NCBI GenBank assembly: GCA_035353335.1
Contig: DAOPZJ010000022.1
Span: forward strand, 1-40,664
Direction of reading: 5' to 3'
From: Oscillospiraceae bacterium
GTDB taxonomy: Bacteria; Bacillota; Clostridia; Oscillospirales; JAKOTC01
DNA length: 40,664 nucleotides
Shown: positions 8,178 through 16,902 of the stretch, one piece after another
Numbering within the stretch: position 1 is the stretch's first letter
How the letters are laid out: each line of letters begins with the position of its first letter
Translations under genes and position numbers: made by a program
Notes under the pieces: model-generated
The model's database searches: none
What the model saw: only the letters and a program-made list of their open reading frames with translations
What the model was told of the DNA's origin: nothing

Positions 8178-8274
8178 GTCGTCTCTCCCGAAAATGATTT
8201 CGCTGAACTAATATTTTAACAATTTGTGGTTTTTGAACTTTAAGTGTCTGTTGTCGTGGGTACATATTATTACT

Positions 8275-8350
8275 AAATCGGAATCCCCCCACCGCTGCAG
8301 GCGGAAAATGATTGCTATGCAATCCTTCTCCCATTCCCTTTAACAAGGAA
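8275..8350. repeat. Possible dispersed intergenic repeat
   Basis: The stretch holds CCGCTGCAGGCGG, TTGCTATGCAA and CCTTCTCCC...AACAAGGAAGG, a chain of short inverted repeats. It resembles the GC-rich palindromic intergenic elements scattered in many Clostridia genomes, in degraded form. No second copy is present in this window, so the call rests on resemblance only. Confidence 0.35.
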
Positions 8351-8356
8351 GGCAAG

Positions 8357-9922
8357 TTAATCGTAATAATACACGGTTTTCTTGCCGATGGCGGCATTCA
8401 TCTCATCGAGCATGGCGTTGCCGCCCATATTGAATATGGCTTTGCGGTAATCCTTCACAGCTTGCTCCACTGTTGTTTGGTTATTCGTTATCGCATCAGT
8501 GATACATTGCCTGTAAAGAAGATAAATTTTACTATTGTTTGAATCATAAGTCGTATTATAAGATGATGTATTAATGAAATCATAAGCCGTCGGAACTTTT
8601 ACTACCATTCCTTTTGCAAGTGCGTCCTTAATCATTTCATATTCTTTGTTTTTTTGACCTGCTTCGGTCTTCAAATCATTGGTGACAACGCCGTTCTGAT
8701 TATATAAAATATCCGTTTTTGAATAAGGAAAGACATCTGTAAGCCCACCGGTCAGGTTTGGCATTGCCGGAACTGCATAACTTCCATCGGAATTTTGAAC
8801 TATGTTCATCGTAATCGTACCATCGCTGTTTATAATATATCGATCGGAGGAACCCAGCCAGCAGTCCAGATAGCTTTGTTCGGAGCCGAATATCATATCA
8901 ATAAAGAGATTAACCGCTTCTTGGGGCTGGGGGACATCATTTGTTAAAAAGAATCCGCTTACGTTATTTTCCAGAATCTGCGGATATTGTTGATTTAAAG
9001 TGATCAATTCGGTACAATTATCCGGTTTTTTTAATGGATCGAATATAGAAGCGATTTTTCCGCTGCTTATATCATCATATGTCGTATCATCTGTTTTTGT
9101 ATCAAAATCGCTGTAAAGAGCACCTGCCGTATAAAGCTCCCGCAGATATTTCAACGCATCGATAGCAGCATCTTTTGTTAAAAAGTCAACCATGCAGTCC
9201 TCGGTAGGATCATATCCGAAAGGTCTGGTGCTTGTGTTGTAATATAATCCAAAAGCGCTGAAAATGTCTCTTAATTGATTTATACCAAAAGATTTCATCG
9301 CATAATTTCCTGTTGCCTGCGTATAAGTATTGGAAAATTCCTTTAAAGTATCCAAATCATTAACAGTAATCCCCGTCAGTTCAATTGCGTCGTCACTGAT
9401 GAATCGTGAATTGAATGAATAAGACAAGCTCGTGGGAATGGCATAGATGTGTCCGTCAATTTTAAAAGTCGATTTGATTTCTTCGGGCAAAGCATTCCAA
9501 ATCGGATTATCGGCGAGATAATCATCCAATGGCAGCGCCCTACTGTCATCGACTATCGTCTTCAGTATATCGATGGAATCTATATTCACTAATCCCGGAA
9601 AACTTTCTTTCCCATATAATATATTCTCCCATCGTTTTTCTATTGAAGCGCCAAGTGTTGGGTTATTATAGACACCTGAAGTGACGTTGATTTTAACGCC
9701 GTAACGAGCCGACATTTCATCCAGCCATTGCTGTTTGGCGTTTTCGGCATTATCATCGCTTGCGCTGTAAAAAAAGGAAGGATCGATGATGTTGAGAGTC
9801 TGTGAATAATTTTTTGATTTCCCGACAAGTTCGCCCGGCAGCGAGGTGGAAGGCGTTCCGCAGCCGGATAAAAGAATCTCGCAGACCAGTAACGAAACGG
9901 TGAATTTGAATATGTTTTTCAT
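8357..9922 (-). CDS. Extracellular solute-binding lipoprotein (sugar ABC type)
   Basis: This 521-residue protein has a lipoprotein signal peptide with lipobox LLSGC (cysteine about 21) and the length and layout of large family 1 solute-binding proteins. Segments such as LPLDDYLADNPIWNALPEEI and YAIPTSLSYSFNSRFI are typical of the LipO/YtcQ-like group that binds oligosaccharides. The C-terminal part contains the usual VEQAVKDYRKAI region. The start has an AAGGGGAAC ribosome binding site. No permease or ATPase gene lies beside it, so it is an orphan that must share a transporter encoded elsewhere, or acts as a sensor. The ligand is unknown. It is markedly AT-rich. Confidence 0.85.
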   Translation of the reverse strand: MKNIFKFTVSLLVCEILLSGCGTPSTSLPGELVGKSKNYSQTLNIIDPSFFYSASDDNAENAKQQWLDEMSARYGVKINVTSGVYNNPTLGASIEKRWENILYGKESFPGLVNIDSIDILKTIVDDSRALPLDDYLADNPIWNALPEEIKSTFKIDGHIYAIPTSLSYSFNSRFISDDAIELTGITVNDLDTLKEFSNTYTQATGNYAMKSFGINQLRDIFSAFGLYYNTSTRPFGYDPTEDCMVDFLTKDAAIDALKYLRELYTAGALYSDFDTKTDDTTYDDISSGKIASIFDPLKKPDNCTELITLNQQYPQILENNVSGFFLTNDVPQPQEAVNLFIDMIFGSEQSYLDCWLGSSDRYIINSDGTITMNIVQNSDGSYAVPAMPNLTGGLTDVFPYSKTDILYNQNGVVTNDLKTEAGQKNKEYEMIKDALAKGMVVKVPTAYDFINTSSYNTTYDSNNSKIYLLYRQCITDAITNNQTTVEQAVKDYRKAIFNMGGNAMLDEMNAAIGKKTVYYYD

Positions 9923-10083
9923 GCTTTGTTCCCCTTTTTATATTAAATTGATTGCCGGTCCTGGATTTTAATCAATCATAAAACCATAATATGGGGAATT
10001 AATGCACAATTGGTTAATGTTTCCGTATTTTTATATGATGATATTGTGTCACCGCAAACCGGAAATCCTGTAAAATGCAAAAT

Positions 10084-10104
10084 AAAAAAACATCCTCTCG
10101 GGTG
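10084..10104 (-). terminator. Weak terminator after the hydrogenase operon
   Basis: On the minus strand CACCC, a GAGA tetraloop and GGATG form a short imperfect stem followed by TGTTTTTTTA. It sits directly after the last hydrogenase gene. The rest of 9923-10083 is AT-rich spacer with no visible gene. Confidence 0.5.
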
Positions 10105-10107
10105 CTT

Positions 10108-10596
10108 TTATTCGGCTTCTTCAAAGGCGCGGCAAAAATCGTCCGCGAGTTTTTCAACGCCGTCTTTCACTTCATTGCACAGGTCAAACCCGTGGTCCGT
10201 GCATTTCGGCTGAATCCCGATAAAAATGACTTCGCAGCCCACTTCGGACGCGAGATATTTCATCATCACAGGCAGCGGCAGCATGTGCGTGGAAAAAGAG
10301 ACGCCGCCGATTTCGCCGTCCGGCACGACTTTGATCTGCCCCGGCTGTAAGCCCAGATGGGCGGCGTCCACGACAAAAAGCTTGTCGGGTTTAAATTCTT
10401 TGATGACTCCGGTGAAATTCTCGGGCGCGTTGGAGCCCGCGATCAACAGCAGATCTTCGCGTTTCGGCAGATTTCCGAGGAGTTCTGTGAAATACATGCC
10501 CGCGGCGTCGTCGGAGCGAAGCGTCGAGCCGATGCCAAGGACGGCATATTTCTGCCCCGGTTTGATGCGGGTTTTTAAAAAACCGCGGACGTCCAT
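10108..10596 (-). CDS. hycI: Hydrogenase maturation endopeptidase, HycI type
   Basis: The 162-residue protein matches the family of nickel-dependent proteases that trim the hydrogenase large subunit. It has GIGSTLRSDDAAGMY (about 21-35) and FVVDAAHLG (about 74-82), plus a histidine at 104 in STHMLPLP. These give the Asp30/Asp77/His104 trio expected to bind nickel in the precursor. It would cut after Arg363 of the large subunit, removing a 45-residue tail. It is the last gene of the operon and its start touches the stop of the ferredoxin-like gene, which indicates tight coupling. Confidence 0.9.
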   Translation of the reverse strand: MDVRGFLKTRIKPGQKYAVLGIGSTLRSDDAAGMYFTELLGNLPKREDLLLIAGSNAPENFTGVIKEFKPDKLFVVDAAHLGLQPGQIKVVPDGEIGGVSFSTHMLPLPVMMKYLASEVGCEVIFIGIQPKCTDHGFDLCNEVKDGVEKLADDFCRAFEEAE

Positions 10597-10958
10597 CAGA
10601 GTTTCACCTTGAAATCTTTACTGCTCAGATTCGAGAGATCGATGTTCTGACTGAAGGAAAGGCTCTTTTTCGGGCAGATATCCACGCACTGGCAGCAAAA
10701 AACGCAGTGTGAAATATCCAGAACGGCGCTCATTTTCCGTTCCTCTTTGGTCCCCTCGTTGGTGATTTTGATGGCTCCGGTCGGGCAGTCGCGTTCGCAC
10801 ATTCTGCAGTTGATGCAGTCCTTTGGGTCATAGACAAGCATGCCGCGGTAGTTTTTCACAATGTCCATCTCACCCTTGGGATAGGCGATCGTGGCGGGCT
10901 TTTGAAACAATTGAGAAATCGCCATTTGCGAGATTTTGCCGGGAATCCTTCTTTTCAT
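10596..10958 (-). CDS. Hydrogenase 4Fe-4S subunit (NuoI/HycF/EchF-like)
   Basis: This 120-residue polyferredoxin has two complete CxxCxxCxxxCP motifs, with cysteines at 48, 51, 54, 58 and 85, 88, 91, 95. It can therefore bind two [4Fe-4S] clusters. In group 4 hydrogenases this subunit takes electrons from reduced ferredoxin and passes them to the small subunit. Its start overlaps the end of the NuoH-like gene by four bases. Confidence 0.93.
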   Translation of the reverse strand: MKRRIPGKISQMAISQLFQKPATIAYPKGEMDIVKNYRGMLVYDPKDCINCRMCERDCPTGAIKITNEGTKEERKMSAVLDISHCVFCCQCVDICPKKSLSFSQNIDLSNLSSKDFKVKL

Positions 10959-11893
10959 AACGCCAGCCGACTCCTTATTATCAGATTCAGAATGATCTGC
11001 GCAATCGCGATGAGCGACAGCTGCTTCCAGAAGAAATTGAGCAGCTGGTCCATCCGCAGACGAGCCATCGCGGAGCGCATCAGCGATAAAAACAGCAGCA
11101 CCACAATGGTTTTGACAAAGTAAAGCAGCAGATCGACGACCGCGATGCCTGTGGTAAACGGCAGAAAGATCGCCGAGATCAAAGACGCGATTAAAACGAG
11201 CTCGCAGTCCATTGACATTTTGAAGATCGCCAGCAGTTTCCCGCTGTATTCCACAAACGCGCCGGAGACGATCTCGGTCTCGGCTTCGGGGGCGTCAAAA
11301 GGCGCCCGTTCGAGTTTTCCCTGCGCGGAGACGAGCGCCACAAACAGGGCGGGAATGTTAAAGAGAATGTAGAGCGGATGTTTCGAATAGAAAGCCGCCA
11401 TGCCGGTGACGGACCAGGTTCCGGCGATCAGCGCGGGCGACAGCAAGGCCATAAACATCGGCACCTCGTAGGCGAACATCTGCGTCAGCGTCCGGATGGA
11501 GCCGAGGGTCGCGTAAACACTCCTCGAATACCAGCCCGCCAAAAACGCCGCGATGGTCGGAATCGTCAGCAGATACAGCACAATGACGAGGTCTCCGTCA
11601 AACGAATGGCTTGCGGTATTCCCCCAGACCGGCACATAGATAAAGGCCGACGCCACCGCGGCTAACGAGACGATGGGCAGGAAATTGAACATCCCCGGAT
11701 TCGCGTCCGCCGGGATGATGGTCCCTTTGCCGAGCAGCTTCAATACATCCGCGAGCGGCTGATACCAGGGCGGCCCGATGCGGTTTTGAAGGCGCGCGTA
11801 AATTTTTCTGTCGAGGCTTTCCAGGCAGAGCCCGTAGACCGACAGAAATAAAAACCCGGGGAATATGAGGATTTTAAACAGCGCTGAAAGCAT
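10955..11893 (-). CDS. Hydrogenase membrane subunit, NuoH/HycD/EchB-like
   Basis: The 312-residue protein has about eight membrane helices and the hallmark loop DRKIYARLQNRIGPPWYQPLADVLKL (residues 28-53), which joins the membrane arm to the peripheral arm in complex I and group 4 hydrogenases. A second conserved segment, RAPFDAPEAETEIVSGAFVE (about 197-216), holds acidic residues of the quinone-chamber equivalent and proton path. The start has an AGAAGGACT ribosome binding site. Confidence 0.93.
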   Translation of the reverse strand: MLSALFKILIFPGFLFLSVYGLCLESLDRKIYARLQNRIGPPWYQPLADVLKLLGKGTIIPADANPGMFNFLPIVSLAAVASAFIYVPVWGNTASHSFDGDLVIVLYLLTIPTIAAFLAGWYSRSVYATLGSIRTLTQMFAYEVPMFMALLSPALIAGTWSVTGMAAFYSKHPLYILFNIPALFVALVSAQGKLERAPFDAPEAETEIVSGAFVEYSGKLLAIFKMSMDCELVLIASLISAIFLPFTTGIAVVDLLLYFVKTIVVLLFLSLMRSAMARLRMDQLLNFFWKQLSLIAIAQIILNLIIRSRLAL

Positions 11894-11913
11894 ACACAGT
11901 CCTTCTTAAGCGT

Positions 11914-13140
11914 TTAAAAATATTTCTTTGATTCCGGCATCTTCACCGACGGCACATTGACGCCCCGTTTTTGATACCAGTCGATGCTGTATTGCCGCAG
12001 TCCCTGCCAATCCGTCACATCGGTCTGATCATCCGAACGGATGACGATCGCGCGGTCGGTGCAGGAATAGCAGGGGTCGATTGCCGCGATGGTGATGGGC
12101 ACGTCGGCGAGATACTGGCCTTCGAGCATATATCTCATACCGTGCCAGTTGACCTCCGTCGGGGCGCGAACCCGGATTCTTTCGGGGATGTCGGAGCCGT
12201 CGGACCGGATAAAATGGATGTCCTCGCCGCGCGGCGCTTCCGTTCTGCTGATCATCTCACCGGCCGGGATTTTTCGCGGCGCTTTGACCGCGATGTCGCC
12301 GTCAGGCAGGTTTTTGACGCAGAAACGGATGATCTCCAGGCTCTCAATCATCTCTTTGATGCGCACAAGCGTCCGCCCGAAGACGTCCGCATGGGTGTCC
12401 GTAATCACTTTGACCGGGATCTCCCCGTAAGCGGCATAGGGCTCTTTGACCCGGGTGTCGTCTCCGACGTCGGCAGCCCGCGCGACGGGTCCGACCGAGC
12501 CGAACCGAAGCACATCTTCTTTCGAGAGCTTTCCGACCCCCGAGAGCCGGGCAATCAGCGTCGCTTCGGTGGAAGCCAGATCGAGATAATACTTCAGCTG
12601 CTCCTGCAAAACGTCCGCCATTTTCAAAACATCCCGCAGCATCGCCGCGTCGAAGTCTCTCCGAACACCGCCGATGGTGTTGATGCCGTAATTCACACGG
12701 TTGCCGCACATCGCGGCCAACATATCCAGAACCCGCTCGCGGTCCCTCCACGAATACATAAACAGCGTGTCGAATCCGATCTCGTGGCCGGCGACGCCGA
12801 GCCAGAGCAGATGGCTGTGCAGCCGTTCCAGCTCTGCGACGATGACGCGAATATAGGCCGCCCGCTTCGGAATCTTCAGACCGGCAAGTTCCTCGATACC
12901 CTGGCAGAACGCGGTGCTGTGGGTATGGGAGCAGATGCCGCAGACCCGCTCGATGATATAGAGGTCCTGAATATAGGTTCTGCTTTCGCAGGCCTTTTCA
13001 AGTCCTCTGTGATTATATCCGACGCCGACGACGGCGTTCACGACCTTCTCGCCCTCCAGCGTGATCAAAAAGCTCGCGGGTTCCTTCAAAGAAGGGTGCT
13101 GCGGGCCGATCGGGATGACGACGCGGTTTTTCTCATTCAT
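11914..13140 (-). CDS. [NiFe]-hydrogenase large subunit, group 4 (NuoD/HycE/EchE-like)
   Basis: This 408-residue protein is the catalytic subunit. Both nickel-binding pairs are present: RVCGICSHTHS with Cys67 and Cys70, and DPCYSCTDR with Cys357 and Cys360. This separates it from complex I NuoD, which has lost them. A 45-residue tail follows Arg363 and fits removal by the HycI-type protease at the end of the operon. The protein is short and lacks the fused NuoC domain of HycE; that domain is a separate gene directly upstream, overlapping by four bases. It should evolve H2 from protons using ferredoxin electrons, or run in reverse. The exact hydrogenase subgroup needs a phylogeny. Confidence 0.95.
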   Translation of the reverse strand: MNEKNRVVIPIGPQHPSLKEPASFLITLEGEKVVNAVVGVGYNHRGLEKACESRTYIQDLYIIERVCGICSHTHSTAFCQGIEELAGLKIPKRAAYIRVIVAELERLHSHLLWLGVAGHEIGFDTLFMYSWRDRERVLDMLAAMCGNRVNYGINTIGGVRRDFDAAMLRDVLKMADVLQEQLKYYLDLASTEATLIARLSGVGKLSKEDVLRFGSVGPVARAADVGDDTRVKEPYAAYGEIPVKVITDTHADVFGRTLVRIKEMIESLEIIRFCVKNLPDGDIAVKAPRKIPAGEMISRTEAPRGEDIHFIRSDGSDIPERIRVRAPTEVNWHGMRYMLEGQYLADVPITIAAIDPCYSCTDRAIVIRSDDQTDVTDWQGLRQYSIDWYQKRGVNVPSVKMPESKKYF

Positions 13141-13661
13141 TGTTTGCTCACCGTCTCCTTTTCGGAATTTTCGGACGGGGGATTATAGGTCATGGTCTCT
13201 TTGTCGAAATACTTCGGATTCCAGTCCTTGCGCATCGGATAACTGCCTTTCGGCCAGCCGTCGGGCAGCGGATAGGTCGGGCCTTCGGGCAGCCCTTCCA
13301 CTTGTGCGCCGAATAAATCCACAAGTTCCCGCTCGTGCAGTTCGAGGCACGGATAAAGAGCCGTCATGGATTTGATTTTCGGGTTCGACTTCGGCGCTTT
13401 TTCCTTGAGCGCGAGAATGATCCCGTCTGCGTTGGAGAGCAGGAAAATAAACCCGAGATCCTCGCCCTCATCGGTTCCGACCACATGATGGGCCCTTGAA
13501 AAACCCATCTCGCCGTGCAGATAGCTGATAACGGCTTCAAAATCCTCCCGGCCGAGAAAACCGGTGAAGATCCGTTTTTCTCTCTGCACGGTAATATGGT
13601 CTTTTAAAAATTCGAATTTTTCGGAAAGCCGATCGGCAATCGCCTGTTCATTCTGCATCAT
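13137..13661 (-). CDS. Hydrogenase 30-kDa subunit, NuoC/EchD-like
   Basis: A protein of about 174 residues with the complex I 30-kDa fold. The signature near LHERELVDLFGAQVEGLP and GWPKGSYPMRKDW is typical of NuoC and of the HycE N-terminal domain. An ATG at 13700 would add 13 residues but has no ribosome binding site. The ATG at 13661 is preceded by GAAAGGACG with good spacing and is preferred. The subunit has no cofactor and links the large subunit to the membrane arm. Its stop overlaps the large subunit start (ATGA). Confidence 0.88.
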   Translation of the reverse strand: MMQNEQAIADRLSEKFEFLKDHITVQREKRIFTGFLGREDFEAVISYLHGEMGFSRAHHVVGTDEGEDLGFIFLLSNADGIILALKEKAPKSNPKIKSMTALYPCLELHERELVDLFGAQVEGLPEGPTYPLPDGWPKGSYPMRKDWNPKYFDKETMTYNPPSENSEKETVSKQ

Positions 13662-13748
13662 TAAAGCCGTCCTTTCGCAGATTTGGGGATGTTTGGCCAT
13701 TTTGGTTCAGCCAAAAGGACCAAACTCCGGGTTTGAAAAATTCGTTTT

Positions 13749-14270
13749 TCAAACTTCGCACTCTCCCGCTTCCGTTTTGTTTTCCTTCTCTTTATTTTCT
13801 TCCTTTTTATCTTTCTTTTTATTCTTTTTCTCTTTTTTCTCTTCTTTCAGGGTGCCGAGAAGTTTGTCGACGGCGCTGATGATCGCCTCGGGGCGTACCG
13901 CGCAGCCCGGGATATAGACGTCCACGGGGACTGCGGTGTCAATGCCGCCGGTCACGCAGTAACAGCCGTCGAAGATGCCGCCCGAGCAGGCGCACGCGCC
14001 GATGGCGATGACGAATTTCGGTTCTGCCATCTGTTCATAGATCTGTTTGAGCCGATCCCGCGTCTGAAGCGTGACGGCGCCGGTGCAGACGAGGATATCC
14101 GCGTGGCGCGGGCTGCCCTGCTGCAGAATTCCGAGGCGCTCCAAATCAAACCGCGGGGTCAGCGCGTCGATGGTCTCGATGTCGCAGCCGTTGCAGGCGC
14201 CCGCGTTGAAATGGATGATCCAGGGCGACTTTCTCGTCCCCCAGTCAATCGCTTTTTTTAACAGGCCCAA
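13749..14270 (-). CDS. Hydrogenase small subunit, NuoB/HycG/EchC-like, with Lys/Glu-rich tail
   Basis: The start is TTG at 14270, placed three bases after a perfect AGGAGGTGAT; a longer reading frame would overlap the previous gene. The product has 173 residues. Cys26 and Cys29 (GACNGCD), Cys93 or Cys95 (GACACSGG) and Cys123 (PGCAVRPEA) can bind the proximal [4Fe-4S] cluster. Residues 143-167 are an unusual Lys/Glu/Asn tail encoded by a purine tract, followed by TEAGECEV. The tail is absent from the compact family core and may be disordered. Extra cysteines at 103 and 105 are notable. Confidence 0.9.
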   Translation of the reverse strand: MGLLKKAIDWGTRKSPWIIHFNAGACNGCDIETIDALTPRFDLERLGILQQGSPRHADILVCTGAVTLQTRDRLKQIYEQMAEPKFVIAIGACACSGGIFDGCYCVTGGIDTAVPVDVYIPGCAVRPEAIISAVDKLLGTLKEEKKEKKNKKKDKKEENKEKENKTEAGECEV

Positions 14271-14274
14271 GGTA

Positions 14275-14595
14275 TCACCTCCTGAATAAGATTGCCATGG
14301 AGAGGACTCCGCAGGCAATGTACAGGATCGGCAGCAGCATCGCGTCATAAGGCGCGGTTGCGATCACGAGCACCAAAACGTGCATGATGGTGAAGAAAAA
14401 AGCGTACCGGAAAAACTGGCTGTAATCGGGGTTGACGTAGTTCTCGACGTCCCGCTGCCCGCAGGCGTAAGAATCGGTCTCGCGCTCCGTTTTCACACCG
14501 CGGCGGGCGTACTTGTCGACGCTTTTCGAGCCGAGGAAAAAGATCAGAATAAAGAGCAGAAACGTAATCGGAGGGGCAAACGTCAAAAGTTCCAT
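14275..14595 (-). CDS. NuoA-like membrane subunit of the hydrogenase
   Basis: This 106-residue protein has three membrane helices and a loop reading DSYACGQRDV. The YxCG element and its place between helix 1 and helix 2 match complex I subunit 3/NuoA, where this cysteine loop lies at the active-site interface. An AAAGGAT ribosome binding site precedes the ATG. It overlaps or abuts the ribosome binding site of the small subunit gene. A NuoA homologue is uncommon in simple Ech and Hyc hydrogenases. Similarity is short, so the assignment is moderately sure. Confidence 0.7.
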   Translation of the reverse strand: MELLTFAPPITFLLFILIFFLGSKSVDKYARRGVKTERETDSYACGQRDVENYVNPDYSQFFRYAFFFTIMHVLVLVIATAPYDAMLLPILYIACGVLSMAILFRR

Positions 14596-14601
14596 TTCTT
14601 T

Positions 14602-14916
14602 TTATCCTTTCAGCTTTCTCAGATTGCGGATATCCATGCTCCCGTATTTGTGGTAGAGATTGATGGCGATCCCGGCCGAGACGACCGTGACCACGACTTC
14701 GATCACGATGGAAGTGATGATGAACGTCTGGGTCAGGTCGATCTTGCCGTTGACGTAGCCGGCAAGCGCCAAAAATAAGGTTACGGCTTTCATCGCGACC
14801 TCGATTCCGATGGCGATTTTGAGGATATGAAAAGTGCGTATCAGACAGTAACAACCGGCCAGAATCGAAAGAAATCCGACCAGCAGCAAAATATTTTCGA
14901 ATCCGAAAACGCCCAT
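14602..14916 (-). CDS. NuoK/HyfE/MrpC-like membrane subunit
   Basis: The 104-residue protein has three membrane helices, with glutamates in helices 2 and 3 (IGIEVAMKAV and IVIEVVVTVVSAGIAINLY), as expected for NuoK-type subunits whose buried acidic residues join the proton path. The ATG at 14916 is nine bases after AAGGAGC. A GTG at 14925 is directly against that site and is rejected. It begins one base after the stop of the NuoJ-like gene. Confidence 0.87.
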   Translation of the reverse strand: MGVFGFENILLLVGFLSILAGCYCLIRTFHILKIAIGIEVAMKAVTLFLALAGYVNGKIDLTQTFIITSIVIEVVVTVVSAGIAINLYHKYGSMDIRNLRKLKG

Positions 14917-14917
14917 G

Positions 14918-15406
14918 CTAATCACGCTCCTTAAACATGATCGATACGGCTGCCGAGCCGGCGACGATCACAATCATCTGGCCCCAGATATCGGCCTGCC
15001 GCTGATTCCATAGGATTTCGCGGAAACTGCTTCCGGCGGCGGTTTCTCCCGCGCCCGGAAGCGTAAATTTCGACCAAATCGCGACACCGGCGAGCACTAA
15101 GCCGCCGACGATTAAAATCACCGGAAGGAAAGACATTCTCTTTTTGTCGTTATAGACCTTTTGCAGTTCGGTTTTGCGCTCGTGCGACAAACTGACGGCA
15201 CTGATCATGACGACGGTGACGAGTCCCGAACAGACCGAAATTTCAAAGAGCGCGGCCCAGACGCTGCCGAGCTCATAAAGGACGATGCCTAACGCGACAC
15301 TCGCGGCGGCGAGGGCGATCGCGGATTTTGTGATGCTGTGGAGCATCACCGCCATCACGGCAAAGACAAGCATCAGCCCGAGGCTGATATACACGATCAC
15401 TTCCAC
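14918..15406 (-). CDS. NuoJ/MbhD-E-like membrane subunit
   Basis: A 162-residue protein with about five membrane helices, starting at GTG 15406 behind a GGGGAGGGGA ribosome binding site. Residues 40-75 (LYELGSVWAALFEISVCSGL and following) resemble the central helices of NuoJ and of the MbhD/DUF4040 domain of Mrp-type hydrogenases. The C-terminus contains RQADIWGQMIVIVAG, seen in the MbhE-type second part. It probably forms the flexible helix next to the NuoK-like subunit in the ion path. The precise homology is less clear than for its neighbours. Confidence 0.72.
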   Translation of the reverse strand: MEVIVYISLGLMLVFAVMAVMLHSITKSAIALAAASVALGIVLYELGSVWAALFEISVCSGLVTVVMISAVSLSHERKTELQKVYNDKKRMSFLPVILIVGGLVLAGVAIWSKFTLPGAGETAAGSSFREILWNQRQADIWGQMIVIVAGSAAVSIMFKERD

Positions 15407-15422
15407 AAAATCCCCTCCCCTG

Positions 15423-16886
15423 TTACAGTATTCCCCTGGATTTCAGATAAAGCAGCACCAGCGGAAATGCCAGTCCGGTCCCGACGGTCACCGCCGTCAG
15501 CAGGATCTGCGCAAATCCGACGCTGCCTTTGATCTCTTTGAGGTCTTTGAATTTTTCGGAAGGTTTTCCGAAAAACACCTTCTTCTGCAGCCTCAGAAAA
15601 TACGCGGCCGTCAGAATGCTCGAAAATAACGCGATTGCCGCGAACACTTTCGAACCGCCCGTCCAGAGCGCCATGATAATCAACAGCTTGCTCCAAAATC
15701 CCGCGAACGGCGGAATCCCCGCGGCGGATAAAAACGCCGATAAGGAGGAAAAGCCCGTTAAAGGCATCTTTGCCTGCAGCCCGCCCATTTCATTGATGTC
15801 GAGCGTTCCCGTCTGTTCGTGCAGCGCGGCGGCGTTTGAAAACAGCGTGCATTTCATCGTGGCGTGGTTGAAGATGTGAATCACGGCGCCGAGCAGGCCA
15901 AGCACGCTTCCGGTGCTGATGCCGAGCAGAATATAGCCCATCTGACTGACGCTCGAATAGGCGACAATGCGCTTGAAGTGGTTCTGCCGAAGCGCGAACA
16001 GCGCCCCGGCGATGATGGAAATCACGCCGATGAGCGCAAGGGTCATTTTGATTGCCGCGGACTGCGGGAACAGTTTTGTCAGAACGATCAGGCCGTAAAT
16101 GCCCGCGACCTTGATGACGATTCCGCTCAACAGCACCGAGACCGCCGTATTGGCGCTTTGATGCGCGTCCGGAAGCCAGCTGTGGAACGGGACCGCGCCC
16201 GTTTTGATGGCAAAGCCCGCGATCATCAGGACAAAAGCGACATAGACAAGGATCCCCTCAGACCGGGTGCCCATGCTCAGGGCGTTCATTCCGAGTTCGG
16301 AATACTGAAGACTGCCCGTCTGCATAAACAAAAACGCGAGGCCCGTGAGAATGAAGATGCTGGCAAGCGAGGACATCACCAGATATTTGAACGCGCCCTC
16401 AAGCCCCTCTTCGGTTTTAAACATCGCAATCAAAACAAAACTCGAAATGCCGACGATTTCGAGGAACACATACAGCGAGAAGAGGTCCGTGACGATGACC
16501 ATCCCGTTCATGCCGAGCATCAGCGTCATCAGCAAACTCACAAAAGCGCCCTTTTTGGTTTTCACCGTTTCATTGGCGACCAAAACCGATACGAACGAGA
16601 CGAAACCGATGCAGAACAAAATGACCAGCGAAAGCGAGGTCACCTCGAAACGCTCGGAGCCGGCTTTTGCGATATTCCAAAACAACGAAAAATCATACTC
16701 GTGCGTGTTTGCCGCCCCAAGCAGAAAGAAGCCGGCGGCCGAGGACGCGATTTGGGCGGCGGCGCCGAAGTAAGCAAAATACAGGGCGATCCTGTCGGCC
16801 GATTTTTTCGGGAACAGATTGAGGAGGACAACGACCGCAAGCGGAACAACAAGAAATGAGACCGCAATATACGATAACGCCGGCAT
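15423..16886 (-). CDS. Antiporter-like subunit 3 (NuoN/NuoM/MrpD type)
   Basis: The 487-residue polytopic protein has about 14 helices. It carries the family signature KTGAVPFHSWLPDAHQSAN and the transmembrane Glu in FVFLEIVGISSF. Lysines in the pattern IVIKVAGIYG and HATMKCTLF are expected to form the ion channel. It is one of three antiporter-like subunits encoded in a row. The start has a GGAGGAACAC ribosome binding site. Confidence 0.92.
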   Translation of the reverse strand: MPALSYIAVSFLVVPLAVVVLLNLFPKKSADRIALYFAYFGAAAQIASSAAGFFLLGAANTHEYDFSLFWNIAKAGSERFEVTSLSLVILFCIGFVSFVSVLVANETVKTKKGAFVSLLMTLMLGMNGMVIVTDLFSLYVFLEIVGISSFVLIAMFKTEEGLEGAFKYLVMSSLASIFILTGLAFLFMQTGSLQYSELGMNALSMGTRSEGILVYVAFVLMIAGFAIKTGAVPFHSWLPDAHQSANTAVSVLLSGIVIKVAGIYGLIVLTKLFPQSAAIKMTLALIGVISIIAGALFALRQNHFKRIVAYSSVSQMGYILLGISTGSVLGLLGAVIHIFNHATMKCTLFSNAAALHEQTGTLDINEMGGLQAKMPLTGFSSLSAFLSAAGIPPFAGFWSKLLIIMALWTGGSKVFAAIALFSSILTAAYFLRLQKKVFFGKPSEKFKDLKEIKGSVGFAQILLTAVTVGTGLAFPLVLLYLKSRGIL

Positions 16887-16902
16887 ACCTTGTGTTCCTC
16901 CT

